64,000 nt of DNA. Origin: Streptomyces sp. 7-21. Its GTDB lineage: Bacteria > Actinomycetota > Actinomycetes > Streptomycetales > Streptomycetaceae. A program made the translations under genes and the position numbers. The DNA is taken from assembly GCF_016741785.1 (NCBI RefSeq), contig NZ_JAERRL010000004.1, positions 310,001 through 374,000 on the forward strand, written 5' to 3'. Positions 14,580-23,414 of this stretch are shown in pieces. The notes beneath the pieces were generated by a model that worked only from the letters and a program-made list of their open reading frames with translations, was not told where the DNA came from and did no database searches. Positions within the stretch are counted from its first letter, which is position 1, and every line of letters begins with the position of its first letter.

Positions 14580-17405
14580 TCACGTCTCTGTCAGCCCGGC
14601 CAGCTTGGTGCGGACTTTCCCGGCGGCGGGGTGGCCGATCTCCTCGGCGGCCGACAGGCACTCCCGCCAGGTGCGTTCCGCGGCGTCGCGGTCGCCCGCG
14701 GCGAGGTGGGTGTCGCCGAGGTGGTGGAGGATCTGTATCTCGCCGTCCCGGTCGCCGAACTCCCGCACCAGACCGAGGGCGCGCTGATAGCAGCGCACGG
14801 CCTCGGCGTAGTGGGCCAGGTGGTGGTGGGCGTAGCCGAGGCTGTCCCAGGCGCCTGCCTCCGCGTGCCGGTTGCCGATCTCCCGGTTGCGTGCCACCGC
14901 CTGGGCGCAGTAGTCGAGTGCCTGCTCGTACTCGCCGAGGACCGCGTGCAGCCAGCCGACGTTGTTGAGCGCCATCGCCATGCCCGGCCGGTGGCCGGCC
15001 TGCCGGTAGAGCCTGAGGGCCCGGACCCCGTGGCGCAGCGAGTCCTCGTTCCGGTCCTGCAGCGCGTACACCCAGCCCAGGCCCCGGTGGGTGTGGGCCT
15101 GGTTGACCGGGTCAGCCAGCCGCTCGTACATCTCCAGGGCGCAGTGGAAGTGCGTCTCGCCGTCTTCGATGTCGCCGCGGGTGGTGAGCGCCCGGCCCAG
15201 GCTGAGGTGGGTGCTGGCCTGCCACGGCAGGTCGCCCAGGCGGCGGGCGGCCTGGAGCGCGGAACGCTGGCTGTCCACCCAGTCGTGCCAGTGGCCCTGG
15301 TAGTCGAAGAACGTCTCCAGCGTTCCGGCCAGCCGCCAGGCGTGCTCGTCGAACCCGGCGCTGATCGCCGTCTCCAGGACGCCGAGCAGCACCGGGCGCT
15401 CCGCCGTGAACCACGCGAGCGCCGCCGCCTGGCCGGCCGGCCGCTCCGGCGTGACGCCCGGGCGGGCGCGCCCCAGCGAGGGCAGGTCCTGGTTCGGGTA
15501 CAGCAGCCGCGCCCCGGCGTGAGCGGTGTGCAGGTAGAAGTCGGCCAGCCGGTGCAGCGCCGCGTCCCGGTGCCCGGCGGGCAGGGCGTGGGCGCGCTCG
15601 GCGGCATAGAGGCCGATCAGGTCGTGCATGCGGAAACGGTTCGGCTCGTCCTGCCGGACCAGGTGCGCCGCCTCCAGGGACGTCAGCAGACGCCGGGCCG
15701 CGGGGAGCGGCAGCCCGGCCAGGGAGGCGGCCGCCGGGAGGCTGATGTCGGGCCCGGGCGCCAGGCCGAGCAGCGCGAACAGCCGGGCCGCGTCGTCGTC
15801 CAGGTCGCGGTGCGACGCCTCGAAGACCGCGCGCAGGTCGGCGGTGAGGTCCCCGGCGTTCAGGGCGTCGAGCCGGGTGGTGGCGTCGTCGAGTTCGTCA
15901 GCCAGGGCGGCCAGCGGGAAGTCCGGGTGCGTGGCCGCGCGGGCGGCGACGATGCCCAGCGCCAGCGGCAGGCCGGCGCACCGCCGCAGCAGCGTCGTCA
16001 CGGCCTGGGGCTCGGCCGACACCCGGTCGGGGCCGATCTCGTGGGTGAGGACCTGGCGGGCCTCGGCGTCCGGGAGCGTGTCCAGCGCCAGGTGGCGTGC
16101 CCGGTGCGTGGCCGCCAGGCCGCCGAGCTGGCTGCGGCTGGTCACCAGCACGGCGCAGCCGGCGCTGCCGGGCAGCAGCGGCAGCACCTGCGCGGTGTCA
16201 CGGGCGTTGTCCAGCACGACCAGCACGCGCCGCCCCGCCAGCAGCGACCGGTACAGCCCCGCCTGCGCGTCCTCGTCACGGGGGATGTCGGTGCGTGGCA
16301 CGCCCAGGGCGTCGAGGAAGCCGCGGATGACGGCGCCGGGCGTGGGCGGCTGCCCCGCTGGGTCGAAGCCGCGCAGGGCGGCGTACAGCTGGCCGTCGGG
16401 GAAACGGTCGAGGTTGAGGTGTGCCCAGCGCAGCGCCAGCCAGGACTTGCCGATGCCGCCGGCGCCGGTCAGGACGGCGATGTCCACCGCGCCCGGCTGG
16501 CCGCCGCCGCTGGCCAGGGTCTCGCTGAGCCAGGCGAGTTCGCTGTCCCGGCCGACGAACGCACGCGGCGCGGCCGGCAGCTGACGGGGCGCCAGCGGCG
16601 GCCGCGCGGCCGGTGCGGCGGCGGTGGCCGGGGAGGGGGAGGCGGGCGGCGGGGGCGGCGCGAGCGCGGGATCGCCGCGGAGTATCTGCTGGTGCAGCGT
16701 CTGCAGGGCGGCGCCGGGGTCGGTTCCCAGTTCCTCGGCCAGGCGGCGCCGCAGGGCCTCGTAGTGGCGCAGAGCGTCGGCGGGCCGGCCGCTGCGGTGG
16801 AGCGCCAGCATCAGCTGGGCGGCGACCCGTTCGTCCAGCGGGTGCCGCTCGGCCCGTTCGGACAGCTCGGCCAGCATCCGGGCGTGGTGGCCATGCCGTA
16901 ACCGGATGTCGCCCAGGTCGAGTTGGGCCGCGAGACGGTCCTGGGCGAGCGCGTCGCGCTGGGCGTTGAACCACGGGGTGTCGGCGCCGCCGAACGCCTC
17001 GCCCCGCCACAGCCGCAGCGCCTGCTCCAGCAGCGCGGTGGCGCGGTCGTCGTCGCCGGCCGCGTGCGCCCGCGCGACCAGGCGGCGGAAGCGGTGCACA
17101 TCGACGGTCTCCGGGTCGACGGCCAGCAGGTAACCGCCGTGGCGGCGCTCGATGCCGACCTCGGCGCGCGCCGGCGCCAGGGCCTGCCGGAGCCGGGACA
17201 GGCAGCTGTAGAGAGTGTTGCGGGCCCGCTGCGGCGGGCGGTCCGCCCAGACCCGGTCGATGAGCTGTTCGGCCGTGACCGCGCGGTTGGCGTCGAGGAG
17301 CAGCGCGGCGAGTACGAGCCGCTGGCGGGCGTGGCCGAGGCCGCCGAGCGGGCGGCCGTCCAGGTCCGCGTCCACGCCGCCCAGCAGACGGAAGCTGACC
17401 GTCAC
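14580..17405 (-). CDS. SARP/AfsR-type regulator with NB-ARC and TPR domains
   Basis: Predicted 941 residues. GTG 17405 is chosen for the GAGGGGTGCAG site before it and because it starts right at VSFRLLGGVDADLDGRPL, the usual SARP beginning. Residues ~1-95 are an OmpR-like winged helix, ~100-245 the BTAD helical domain (DVHRFRRLVARAHAAGDDD), ~280-560 an NB-ARC ATPase with P-loop TGAGGIGKSWLALRW and VLVVLDNARD, and ~640-941 TPR repeats (WDSLGYAHHHLAHYAEAVRCY). AfsR-like proteins activate secondary metabolism genes. No biosynthetic cluster is visible here, so it is probably a global-type or orphan regulator. A small gene is divergent from it. Confidence 0.93.
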   Translation of the reverse strand: MTVSFRLLGGVDADLDGRPLGGLGHARQRLVLAALLLDANRAVTAEQLIDRVWADRPPQRARNTLYSCLSRLRQALAPARAEVGIERRHGGYLLAVDPETVDVHRFRRLVARAHAAGDDDRATALLEQALRLWRGEAFGGADTPWFNAQRDALAQDRLAAQLDLGDIRLRHGHHARMLAELSERAERHPLDERVAAQLMLALHRSGRPADALRHYEALRRRLAEELGTDPGAALQTLHQQILRGDPALAPPPPPASPSPATAAAPAARPPLAPRQLPAAPRAFVGRDSELAWLSETLASGGGQPGAVDIAVLTGAGGIGKSWLALRWAHLNLDRFPDGQLYAALRGFDPAGQPPTPGAVIRGFLDALGVPRTDIPRDEDAQAGLYRSLLAGRRVLVVLDNARDTAQVLPLLPGSAGCAVLVTSRSQLGGLAATHRARHLALDTLPDAEARQVLTHEIGPDRVSAEPQAVTTLLRRCAGLPLALGIVAARAATHPDFPLAALADELDDATTRLDALNAGDLTADLRAVFEASHRDLDDDAARLFALLGLAPGPDISLPAAASLAGLPLPAARRLLTSLEAAHLVRQDEPNRFRMHDLIGLYAAERAHALPAGHRDAALHRLADFYLHTAHAGARLLYPNQDLPSLGRARPGVTPERPAGQAAALAWFTAERPVLLGVLETAISAGFDEHAWRLAGTLETFFDYQGHWHDWVDSQRSALQAARRLGDLPWQASTHLSLGRALTTRGDIEDGETHFHCALEMYERLADPVNQAHTHRGLGWVYALQDRNEDSLRHGVRALRLYRQAGHRPGMAMALNNVGWLHAVLGEYEQALDYCAQAVARNREIGNRHAEAGAWDSLGYAHHHLAHYAEAVRCYQRALGLVREFGDRDGEIQILHHLGDTHLAAGDRDAAERTWRECLSAAEEIGHPAAGKVRTKLAGLTET

Positions 17406-17622
17406 CCTGCACCCCTCACTCTCCGCCACCCCGTCCGCGGGCACGTCTGCCTGCGGATTCATGATCTGCGGAAGATCCTCGCAAGGCCGGTGCCCCACAG
17501 TCGAGTGCGTGCGGCCCCCAAGAGAAGGGTCAGCCGTCATGACCAGGTACACGCCGCCTGAGAAGGCGTCCGCCCGCAGCGACGCGGGCGGACGCGGAGC
17601 CGACCACACGATGGAGGAGGTA

Positions 17623-17886
17623 ATGGCCTCGTCCTGCCAGAACTACTCGATGCACGTTCCGGGCGGCTACGCCGCCATCACCGAGTACCGGCTTCCGAGT
17701 GGGGCGCGTGTCCTGGGCTGGGTCGAAGACGACGACGCCAACGGCGGCTGCGCGAAGGTAGAAGTCCTGTTCGACACGGGTCAGTACAACTCGAGCCGGT
17801 GGGCCTGTCACGAGGGCGACCGGGCCGTCTTCAGCTTCTGGGGCCCGGGTGCCGTCAGCGCCCTCGTGCATCTGCGGGCGGCCTGA
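17623..17886 (+). CDS. small cysteine-containing protein divergent from SARP gene
   Basis: Predicted 87 residues from ATG 17623, which follows an excellent GGAGGAGG site with 5-nt spacing. In-frame ATGs at 17539 (115 aa, weaker AAGGG site) and 17611 are alternatives. The sequence is compact and soluble, with alternating beta-like segments (GYAAITEYRLPSGARVLGWV, AKVEVLFDTG, RAVFSFWG) and three Cys. No signal peptide, membrane helix or known family. It may be a target of the SARP regulator across the shared intergenic region; this is inference. Confidence 0.65.
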   Translation: MASSCQNYSMHVPGGYAAITEYRLPSGARVLGWVEDDDANGGCAKVEVLFDTGQYNSSRWACHEGDRAVFSFWGPGAVSALVHLRAA

Positions 17887-17903
17887 TCACGCCGCCCGGC
17901 GAA

Positions 17904-17948
17904 GGACGGGGGACGTCCGGTCACGGGGGGGCCGGATGTCCCCCGTCC
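17904..17948. terminator. bidirectional terminator hairpin
   Basis: 17-bp arms at 17904-17920 and 17932-17948 pair fully apart from one G-T wobble, with an 11-nt loop. It lies between two convergent genes (the small SARP-adjacent gene and the PepSY gene) and would serve both. Confidence 0.8.
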
Positions 17949-18023
17949 CGTTCGTTCACCGCAACTGGCGCCGCAGCGCGCCGCGTCGTCCGGACGGCCG
18001 CGGACCGCGTCCCGCCCGCCGCG

Positions 18024-19484
18024 TCAGCCGCCGTTCGCGGCCGCCGCCGCCCGCCGCCGGGCGCGCCAGCCCAGGCAGACGTCCACCAGCAGGAACGCGG
18101 CCAGCGGGATGCCGAACAGCGGCAGGAACCAGCCCAGGAGAACCAGCCCCGCTACCAGCCCGAGCAGCACCGGCCGCGGCATCTGCCGCCACGCCCCGCG
18201 CGGTATCGGCCGGCCGAACGCCCCGGCCCGGCCCCGCCGCCACCACATGCGGTAGCCCAGGACGATCAGCGTGATCAGCGAGACCGCCAGCAGCGCCAGA
18301 GCGATCTGGTTGGGCAAGCCGAACAGGCTGCCCATGTGCAGGTCGATGCCCCACCGGGCGAGCTTGGCGAGCAGCGGGTAGTCCGCGAACCGCACCACGT
18401 CCAGCACCTCCCCGGTGGCCGGGTCGATGGCGGCGGCGTCCTGCTTCTCCGGCCAGCTGCGCTGGATCTGCTGCACCACCCAGGCGGTGTTCTCGTCGGC
18501 CGGCGGCACCAGCTCCACCGGGTTGGACAGCCCTTCGGCGCGCGCGGCGCTCAGTACGTCATCCACGCCGACGCCCTCGGCGGCCATCTCCCCGCCGGAC
18601 GCGCCGCCGTGGCCCTCGTGGCCCTCGTGGCCCTGGTGGCCCTCGTGCCCGGCGTGCCCGCCGTCCGAACCGTGCCCCTCGTGCCCGGCGTGCCCGGTGT
18701 CCGTGGCAACGACCGGCGTGGCCTGGCCGATTGAGGTCCGCAGCTCCTCGACGCGGGACCCGGCGTAGGTGGACCACGTCAGCCCGGTCGCGGAGATGAA
18801 GAACAGCCCCACCGCGGCCCAGACGCCGACCGTGCCGTGCAGCCCGAGCAGGCGCCGCCGCCCCGCCGTTCCCCGGACCTTCCGCCGCGCCCGGGCCCGG
18901 CCCAGCCACAGCACCAGCCCGGCCCCGGTGATGATCCACAGCCAGCTCGCGGCGAACTCGCTGTACATCCGCCCGGGTTGCCCCAGGTGCAGGTCCCGGT
19001 GCAGCTCGTCGATCCAGGTGCGCAGCGGCAGCGCCCCGGAGGTGCCGTACTGCTCCAGCGCGCCGCGCACCTCGGCCGTGTACGGGTCCACGAAGACGGC
19101 CAGGGTGTGCCCCTCCGTCACCCCGGGGACGCCGCTCAGCAGCACGCGGGTCGTCTCCCCCTCCTTCGGCGAGGGGCGGATCGCCGAGATCTCTCCCTCG
19201 GGATAGTCGGCGCGCGCGGCGGCGATCTGCTCCGACAGCGGCAGCTCCTCCTCCCCGGCGGGCACGCGCAGCTCGTGGTCGTACACGATCCGCTCCGCCT
19301 GGGGGGAGAGCGCGTACAGCAGCCCGCTGACCGCCGCCACCAGCAGGAACGGGGCGACGAACACTCCGGCGTAGAAGTGCAGCCGCAGCAGCAGCGAGCG
19401 CAGCACGGACGTCAGGGAGGGACGTTCCGGTGCGGTCGGGGACGGGTCTCCTGGCGGGGTGCCGACAGACGTCTCGGTCGCCAT
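18024..19484 (-). CDS. PepSY-domain transmembrane protein with His-rich insert
   Basis: Predicted 486 residues; ATG after AGGAGCACCGCA. Architecture is that of PepSY-associated membrane proteins: helix 1 (LLRLHFYAGVFVAPFLLVAA), PepSY domain (LSEQIAAARADYPEGEIS), helix 2 near SWLWIITGAGLVLWLG, helix 3, second PepSY-like region, and two final helices. Between helix 3 and the second periplasmic part is a repeat of G-H-x-G-H (about 30 residues with ten His, e.g. HAGHEGHGSDGGHAGHEG), which should bind copper, zinc or another metal. The family includes membrane iron reductase-like proteins. Third gene after the His-containing membrane protein and sigma factor genes. Confidence 0.85.
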   Translation of the reverse strand: MATETSVGTPPGDPSPTAPERPSLTSVLRSLLLRLHFYAGVFVAPFLLVAAVSGLLYALSPQAERIVYDHELRVPAGEEELPLSEQIAAARADYPEGEISAIRPSPKEGETTRVLLSGVPGVTEGHTLAVFVDPYTAEVRGALEQYGTSGALPLRTWIDELHRDLHLGQPGRMYSEFAASWLWIITGAGLVLWLGRARARRKVRGTAGRRRLLGLHGTVGVWAAVGLFFISATGLTWSTYAGSRVEELRTSIGQATPVVATDTGHAGHEGHGSDGGHAGHEGHQGHEGHEGHGGASGGEMAAEGVGVDDVLSAARAEGLSNPVELVPPADENTAWVVQQIQRSWPEKQDAAAIDPATGEVLDVVRFADYPLLAKLARWGIDLHMGSLFGLPNQIALALLAVSLITLIVLGYRMWWRRGRAGAFGRPIPRGAWRQMPRPVLLGLVAGLVLLGWFLPLFGIPLAAFLLVDVCLGWRARRRAAAAANGG

Positions 19485-19643
19485 TGCGGTGCTCCTGTCG
19501 CTGGGGTCGTGCCGTGACAGTCGTCGGCCCCTGGCAGGGGCCAGTTCCCGCGGCGTATATGTGACCTGGGTCACTAATGAGGACGGGGCTGGTGCCGGGC
19601 GTCGCCGCACGGCACCAGCCCCGCCGCCGGTCCGCCGGGGCCG

Positions 19644-20216
19644 TTACGCCCCGAGCTGCGCGGCCAGGTCCTGCCGGGCCCGGGCGACGCGCGAACGCAC
19701 GGTGCCGACCGGGCAGTCGGCGACCGAGGCGGCCTCGGCGTACGGCAGCCCCAGCAGCTGGGTGAGCAGGAACGCCTCGCGGCGCTCCGGCGGCAGCGCG
19801 TCCAGCAGCTCGCCGAGGGCGACGCCCTCCTCGAACCCGGGCGCGTCCCGGCGCTGCGCGGCCTCCGCGACCGCGAGCCACTCGTCGGTGGAGACGAGCG
19901 CCGGGCGGGCGCGTTCGTAGCGGACGCGGTCGGCGACCGTGCGCCGGGCGATGGCGAGCAGCCAGGTGCGGGCGGACGACCTGCCCTGGAAGCGGGGCAG
20001 GCTGCGCAGGGCGCGCAGGAACGTTTCCTGCGTCAGGTCATCGGCCGCCTGCGGCTCGCCCGTGAGATGGATGACGTAACGGCGGACGTCCGCGCGGGTG
20101 GCCCTGACGAAGCGCTCCACCGCCCGCCGGTCGCCGGTCCTGGCGGCCAGGGCCCAGCTGGTGATCGCGGCGTCGTTCCGGCAGCGGGCAGCGCGGCGTG
20201 ATGAGAGGAAGTCCAC
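19644..20216 (-). CDS. ECF-type RNA polymerase sigma factor
   Basis: Predicted 190 residues, GTG start. Sigma region 2 (VERFVRATRADVRRYVIHLT, ADDLTQETFLRALRSLPRF, SARTWLLAIARRTVADRVR) and region 4 (ALPPERREAFLLTQLLGLPY, then EAASVADCPVGTVRSRVARA) are complete. It resembles SigC-like ECF factors. No anti-sigma with a zinc-binding motif is next to it. It sits between a small His-containing membrane protein and the PepSY protein in the same direction, so these three probably form one regulon responding to metal or redox state (inference). Confidence 0.92.
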   Translation of the reverse strand: MDFLSSRRAARCRNDAAITSWALAARTGDRRAVERFVRATRADVRRYVIHLTGEPQAADDLTQETFLRALRSLPRFQGRSSARTWLLAIARRTVADRVRYERARPALVSTDEWLAVAEAAQRRDAPGFEEGVALGELLDALPPERREAFLLTQLLGLPYAEAASVADCPVGTVRSRVARARQDLAAQLGA

Positions 20217-20345
20217 GGTGATGAGTCCTTCGCTGGACCGGCAGGTCCGCGCCCCCTGACGGACGTGCCGGTGGGGCGGTCGGGAAGCACGCGGCGGCCC
20301 GGCGGGCGGGCCGCGCCGCGCGGTCCCCGGGATGGCGCCGTGCTG

Positions 20346-20969
20346 TCAGGCGACAGCGGGCACCGGCGGCGGGCCCCGCGACGGATCGGCGGCGAGCAGC
20401 AGCGGCGGGTACGGCCCGACGGCGGACTCCGTGGCGCGCCCCGCCGGCGCGGGCGGCGCGGGCGCCGGACGCGGGCGGGGCAGGCGCAGGAGAGGGGTCA
20501 CGACCCGGCGCGCGGCCGCGCGCAGCAGCCGGAAGACCGCCCGGTCGCCGCCCCACAGCCACACCGCGCTGATGAGCGCCGCCAGCGCGTGGCCCGCGGC
20601 CATCCCCGGGTCGCCGTGCCCGTCGGCGAACGGCTGCGCGGACGCGGCGAGGTGGTCCATGGCCATGGCGCCGTGCGGCGGGTGCGGCGCCGCCGGCGCC
20701 ACCGGCGGCGCCGCGTGCGCCTGGGCGAAGGAGAAGGCCAGGTGGAGCAGGCCCTGCGTGGCCAGCGCGGCGCCGACCACGGCGGCGGGGCCGCGCTGGC
20801 GCCGGGTCAGCCACCAGGTGCCGCAGGCCGTCGCGGCGAAGGCCAGCACCAGCGCCGGCAGCGGCACCGGACGGCCGGAGCGGAGGACGTGGCCGGCGCC
20901 GGTGAGCACGACGCACACGGCCGCGAACACCAGGGTCCGCAGCGCCCGCACCGCCCAGCCGACGAGCAT
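20346..20969 (-). CDS. small multi-pass membrane protein with Met/His loop
   Basis: Predicted 207 residues; GGGAGTGA lies before the ATG. Four membrane helices are visible (LRTLVFAAVCVVLTGAGHVL; LPALVLAFAATACGTWWL; AAVVGAALATQGLLHLAFSF; AGHALAALISAVWLW). The loop between helices 3 and 4 is rich in His and Met (HPPHGAMAMDHLAA and FADGHGDPGMAAGH), suggesting metal contact. The C-terminus is a Pro/Ala-rich cytoplasmic tail. I cannot name the family. It is the first gene of the ECF sigma-PepSY group. Confidence 0.7.
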   Translation of the reverse strand: MLVGWAVRALRTLVFAAVCVVLTGAGHVLRSGRPVPLPALVLAFAATACGTWWLTRRQRGPAAVVGAALATQGLLHLAFSFAQAHAAPPVAPAAPHPPHGAMAMDHLAASAQPFADGHGDPGMAAGHALAALISAVWLWGGDRAVFRLLRAAARRVVTPLLRLPRPRPAPAPPAPAGRATESAVGPYPPLLLAADPSRGPPPVPAVA

Positions 20970-21359
20970 GACGGGGTCACTCCCGGTGCGGGCGTGAGCT
21001 GGGCGACGCGGCCATCGAGCGTGCTCCTTACCGTGGAGACGACCGTTCCGGGGCGAGGAGCGCCCCGATCAGCAGTCGGAACCGGAGCCGGTCCAGTTCC
21101 CGTCAGGATGACATGGTCATGGCCGCAAAGCGCCCCCTCGGACGCCACGAACCCGGATCCCGCTTCCGGCGCCGCGTCTGGCACACCGCGGCCGAGCCGA
21201 CTCAACGGGACGTCACCTCAACACCCCGTTGGCCTTTTTCACTCGTGCCGACGCAAGACCTCAGCCTGTCCGCGGGCAGTGAGGAAAGACATCTGGGCTG
21301 GGGTGTGTGCTCTACTCTGTTGGCCTGTTTCGATGTTCGATCACGTGGGAGTGCCGGGC
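20970..21359. other. 390-bp divergent intergenic region
   Basis: It separates the minus-strand His-rich membrane/sigma/PepSY group from the plus-strand kinase gene. Besides a candidate ECF promoter on the minus strand, it shows a TACTCT box just upstream of the kinase (about 21311) and no gene. I looked for riboswitch-like conserved boxes and saw none. Confidence 0.45.
21075..21100 (-). promoter_or_regulatory. candidate ECF sigma promoter of the PepSY group
   Basis: On the minus strand, GGAAC (21100-21096), 16 bases and CCGAC (21079-21075) approximate the common ECF pattern of GGAAC, 16-17 bases, CGTC. The -10 half differs in one base. Its position about 105 bp upstream of the membrane-protein gene would suit autoregulation by the ECF factor in this group. 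Confidence 0.35.
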
Positions 21360-23267
21360 ATGGATCGTGCCGTTGAACGGGGGCGGCTGATCGGCGGCCG
21401 GTACGAGCTGATCGAGGAGCTGGGCCGGGGCGGTTTCGGCAGGGTCTGGAAGGGTCGTGACCAGCGGCTGAGGACCGATGTCGCGCTCAAATGCCTGCTG
21501 CTGCCCTCGACGGCTTCTGCCGCCGAGCGGGAGGAGCGGCTGAGGCGTTCGGAGCGTGAGGCGCTGAACGCTGCGCGGCTGCGGGATCATCCGCACATCG
21601 TCAGCGTTCACGATGTGCTGGTCGAGGATGAGATTCCGTGGATTGTGATGCAGCTCGTCGTCGGCAAGACGCTGAGCGCGCGGTTGCGGGAGTCGGGTCC
21701 GCTGTCGGTGAGTGAGACCGCGGACATAGCCCGTGCGCTGCTGAGTGCGCTCGGTGCGGCGCACGAGGCGGGCGTCGTTCACCGTGACGTGAAGCCAGCC
21801 AATGTGCTGCTGGCTGACAACGGCGGCATTCTGCTGACCGACTTCGGGATCGCCACCCATGAGGAGGATGTTTCCCTCACAGTCACCGGCGGCGTGATCG
21901 GATCCGTCCCCTACATGGCGCCGGAGCGCGTACGGGGAGCGAAGGGAGGGCCTTCCAGCGACCTGTTCTCCCTCGGCGTGACACTCCAGGAAGTCGTTGA
22001 GGGCGTGTCGCCGTTCGACCGCGAATCCACGCCCGCGACGCTGCACGCCGTCGCCTATGAGGAGCCTCCGCCGCTGGAGCGCGGAGAGCCGCTGGCACCG
22101 CTGATCTCGCGTCTGCTGGCGAAGGAGCCCGAGGACCGGCCGACCGTTGCCGAGGCGTTCGAGCTGCTCAACGGCCTGCCGCAGTCCGGCCCGCAGCCGC
22201 GTCCCGACGCCGAGCCGACGGCGGTCGTTCTGGAGAAGCCCGCCACACCGCCGCCTCCCGCTCCGCCGTCAACTCCGCCTCCGCCGTCGACTCCACCTCG
22301 GCCATCGACTCCGCCGCCGCCCGAGCCGCCCACCGCTCCCGCGCCCACCGTTCCCGCGCCTACCGCTGTCTCGCCCACGGCTGTCTCGCCCTACGCGTCG
22401 TCCACGACGACGTCCTATACGTCGCCGCAGGCGTGGCCGGCGTCGCCTCCGGCCGTCCCGCCTGTGGGTACTCCGCACCAGGGCTCCCGGCGGGGCCGGG
22501 CGGTACGGCTGTGGCTGCCGCTGACCGCCCTCGTCATCGGCGTCGGCACGGTCGCTGTCATCCTGGTCAACCAGGGCGGTGGCTCAGGCACGGAGTTCAG
22601 CAACACCACGGCCGTGGACATCCCTGACCGGGAAACGATCGAGTCCACGATCGAGGTGTCCGGCGTGGACGGCGACGACGCCGCGGAGCTGGAGGTCGAC
22701 ATCGACCTCGAACACAGCTACTTCGGCGACCTCGACGTCCGCCTCTACGCCCCCGACGGCACACCCTTCACGATCATCGTGGTGGAGGACCAGCAGACGT
22801 ACGCCCTGGACGCCTCGGCGGTCACCGAGGTGAACGGCACCTGGACGCTGCGCATCGAGGACCAGCTGTCCGCGGATGAGGGCACCCTCAACGGCTGGTC
22901 ACTGCATTTCAACACGGGGACGCAAGACGCCATCGGGCAGGCAGCGGATAGCGCACGCGAATTCACCAACGGGTCGTCCGCCGACATCACCTTCGACGAG
23001 GCGGTCGAGTCGACGATCGACGTCTCGGGCATGGGCACCGCCGACTCGGTGCGGGTGTACGTGGACATCAGCCACACCTATTTCGGCGATCTCACCATGG
23101 AACTGTTCGCTCCCGACGGCACCTACTTTGACCTGGACCCGCCGGACCAGGGCGACTTCGAGCTCGATCTGTCGTCGGTCGACGTGAACGGTACCTGGAC
23201 GCTGTTCATTGAGGACACCCACCCCACCGACGACGGCACCCTCTCCTACTGGTCCCTGACCTTCTGA
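21360..23267 (+). CDS. receptor Ser/Thr kinase with two P/Homo B-like domains
   Basis: Predicted 635 residues; ATG 21360 follows GGGAG with 9-nt spacing (ATG 21333 is possible). The Hanks kinase domain (~12-275) is complete: GRGGFGRVWKGRD, VALKCLL, HRDVKPANVLL, TDFGIA, PYMAPERV. A Pro-rich juxtamembrane part (~285-380) leads to one membrane helix (LWLPLTALVIGVGTVAVILV, ~384-403). Outside are two similar ~100-residue beta domains, each with D-x-x-x-E-S-T-I-x-V-S-G, SYFGDL or TYFGDL, YAPDG or FAPDG, VNGTWTLRIED or VNGTWTLFIED, and a final W-S-L-x-F. These match the P/Homo B domain otherwise attached to subtilisin-like proteases. Actinomycete receptor kinases more often carry PASTA or WD repeats. 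The gene stands alone. Confidence 0.9.
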   Translation: MDRAVERGRLIGGRYELIEELGRGGFGRVWKGRDQRLRTDVALKCLLLPSTASAAEREERLRRSEREALNAARLRDHPHIVSVHDVLVEDEIPWIVMQLVVGKTLSARLRESGPLSVSETADIARALLSALGAAHEAGVVHRDVKPANVLLADNGGILLTDFGIATHEEDVSLTVTGGVIGSVPYMAPERVRGAKGGPSSDLFSLGVTLQEVVEGVSPFDRESTPATLHAVAYEEPPPLERGEPLAPLISRLLAKEPEDRPTVAEAFELLNGLPQSGPQPRPDAEPTAVVLEKPATPPPPAPPSTPPPPSTPPRPSTPPPPEPPTAPAPTVPAPTAVSPTAVSPYASSTTTSYTSPQAWPASPPAVPPVGTPHQGSRRGRAVRLWLPLTALVIGVGTVAVILVNQGGGSGTEFSNTTAVDIPDRETIESTIEVSGVDGDDAAELEVDIDLEHSYFGDLDVRLYAPDGTPFTIIVVEDQQTYALDASAVTEVNGTWTLRIEDQLSADEGTLNGWSLHFNTGTQDAIGQAADSAREFTNGSSADITFDEAVESTIDVSGMGTADSVRVYVDISHTYFGDLTMELFAPDGTYFDLDPPDQGDFELDLSSVDVNGTWTLFIEDTHPTDDGTLSYWSLTF

Positions 23268-23414
23268 CCCGCGCACAGCCCCGGATCAGTGCCATTCCGT
23301 CCGCATGGCCCCACCGGAATCCGTCGTTGGCTGATGGCACTTCTCCGGAACTCAGCCTTTCGACTGCCTACTCACACAGGCATCTACCGGACTCCAGGAG
23401 CGCAGCGGAGTCAT
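23268..23414. other. intergenic DNA before the CRISPR-like repeats
   Basis: No supported gene or terminator seen. Codon-position bias is weak in all frames, unlike the flanking genes, consistent with decayed or non-coding DNA. Confidence 0.35.

Noticed and set aside
14373..16901. Very long plus-strand open frame (about 840 codons)
   Set aside because: It is antisense to the SARP regulator, which has full domain matches; the plus-strand product is low-complexity Val/Gly/Arg/Gln sequence without motifs, a usual high-GC shadow.
20970..21359. Possible riboswitch upstream of the membrane-protein gene
   Set aside because: No conserved cobalamin, TPP, FMN or other riboswitch boxes could be matched; the palindromic GGAAC...GGTTCC stretch is better read as part of a promoter.
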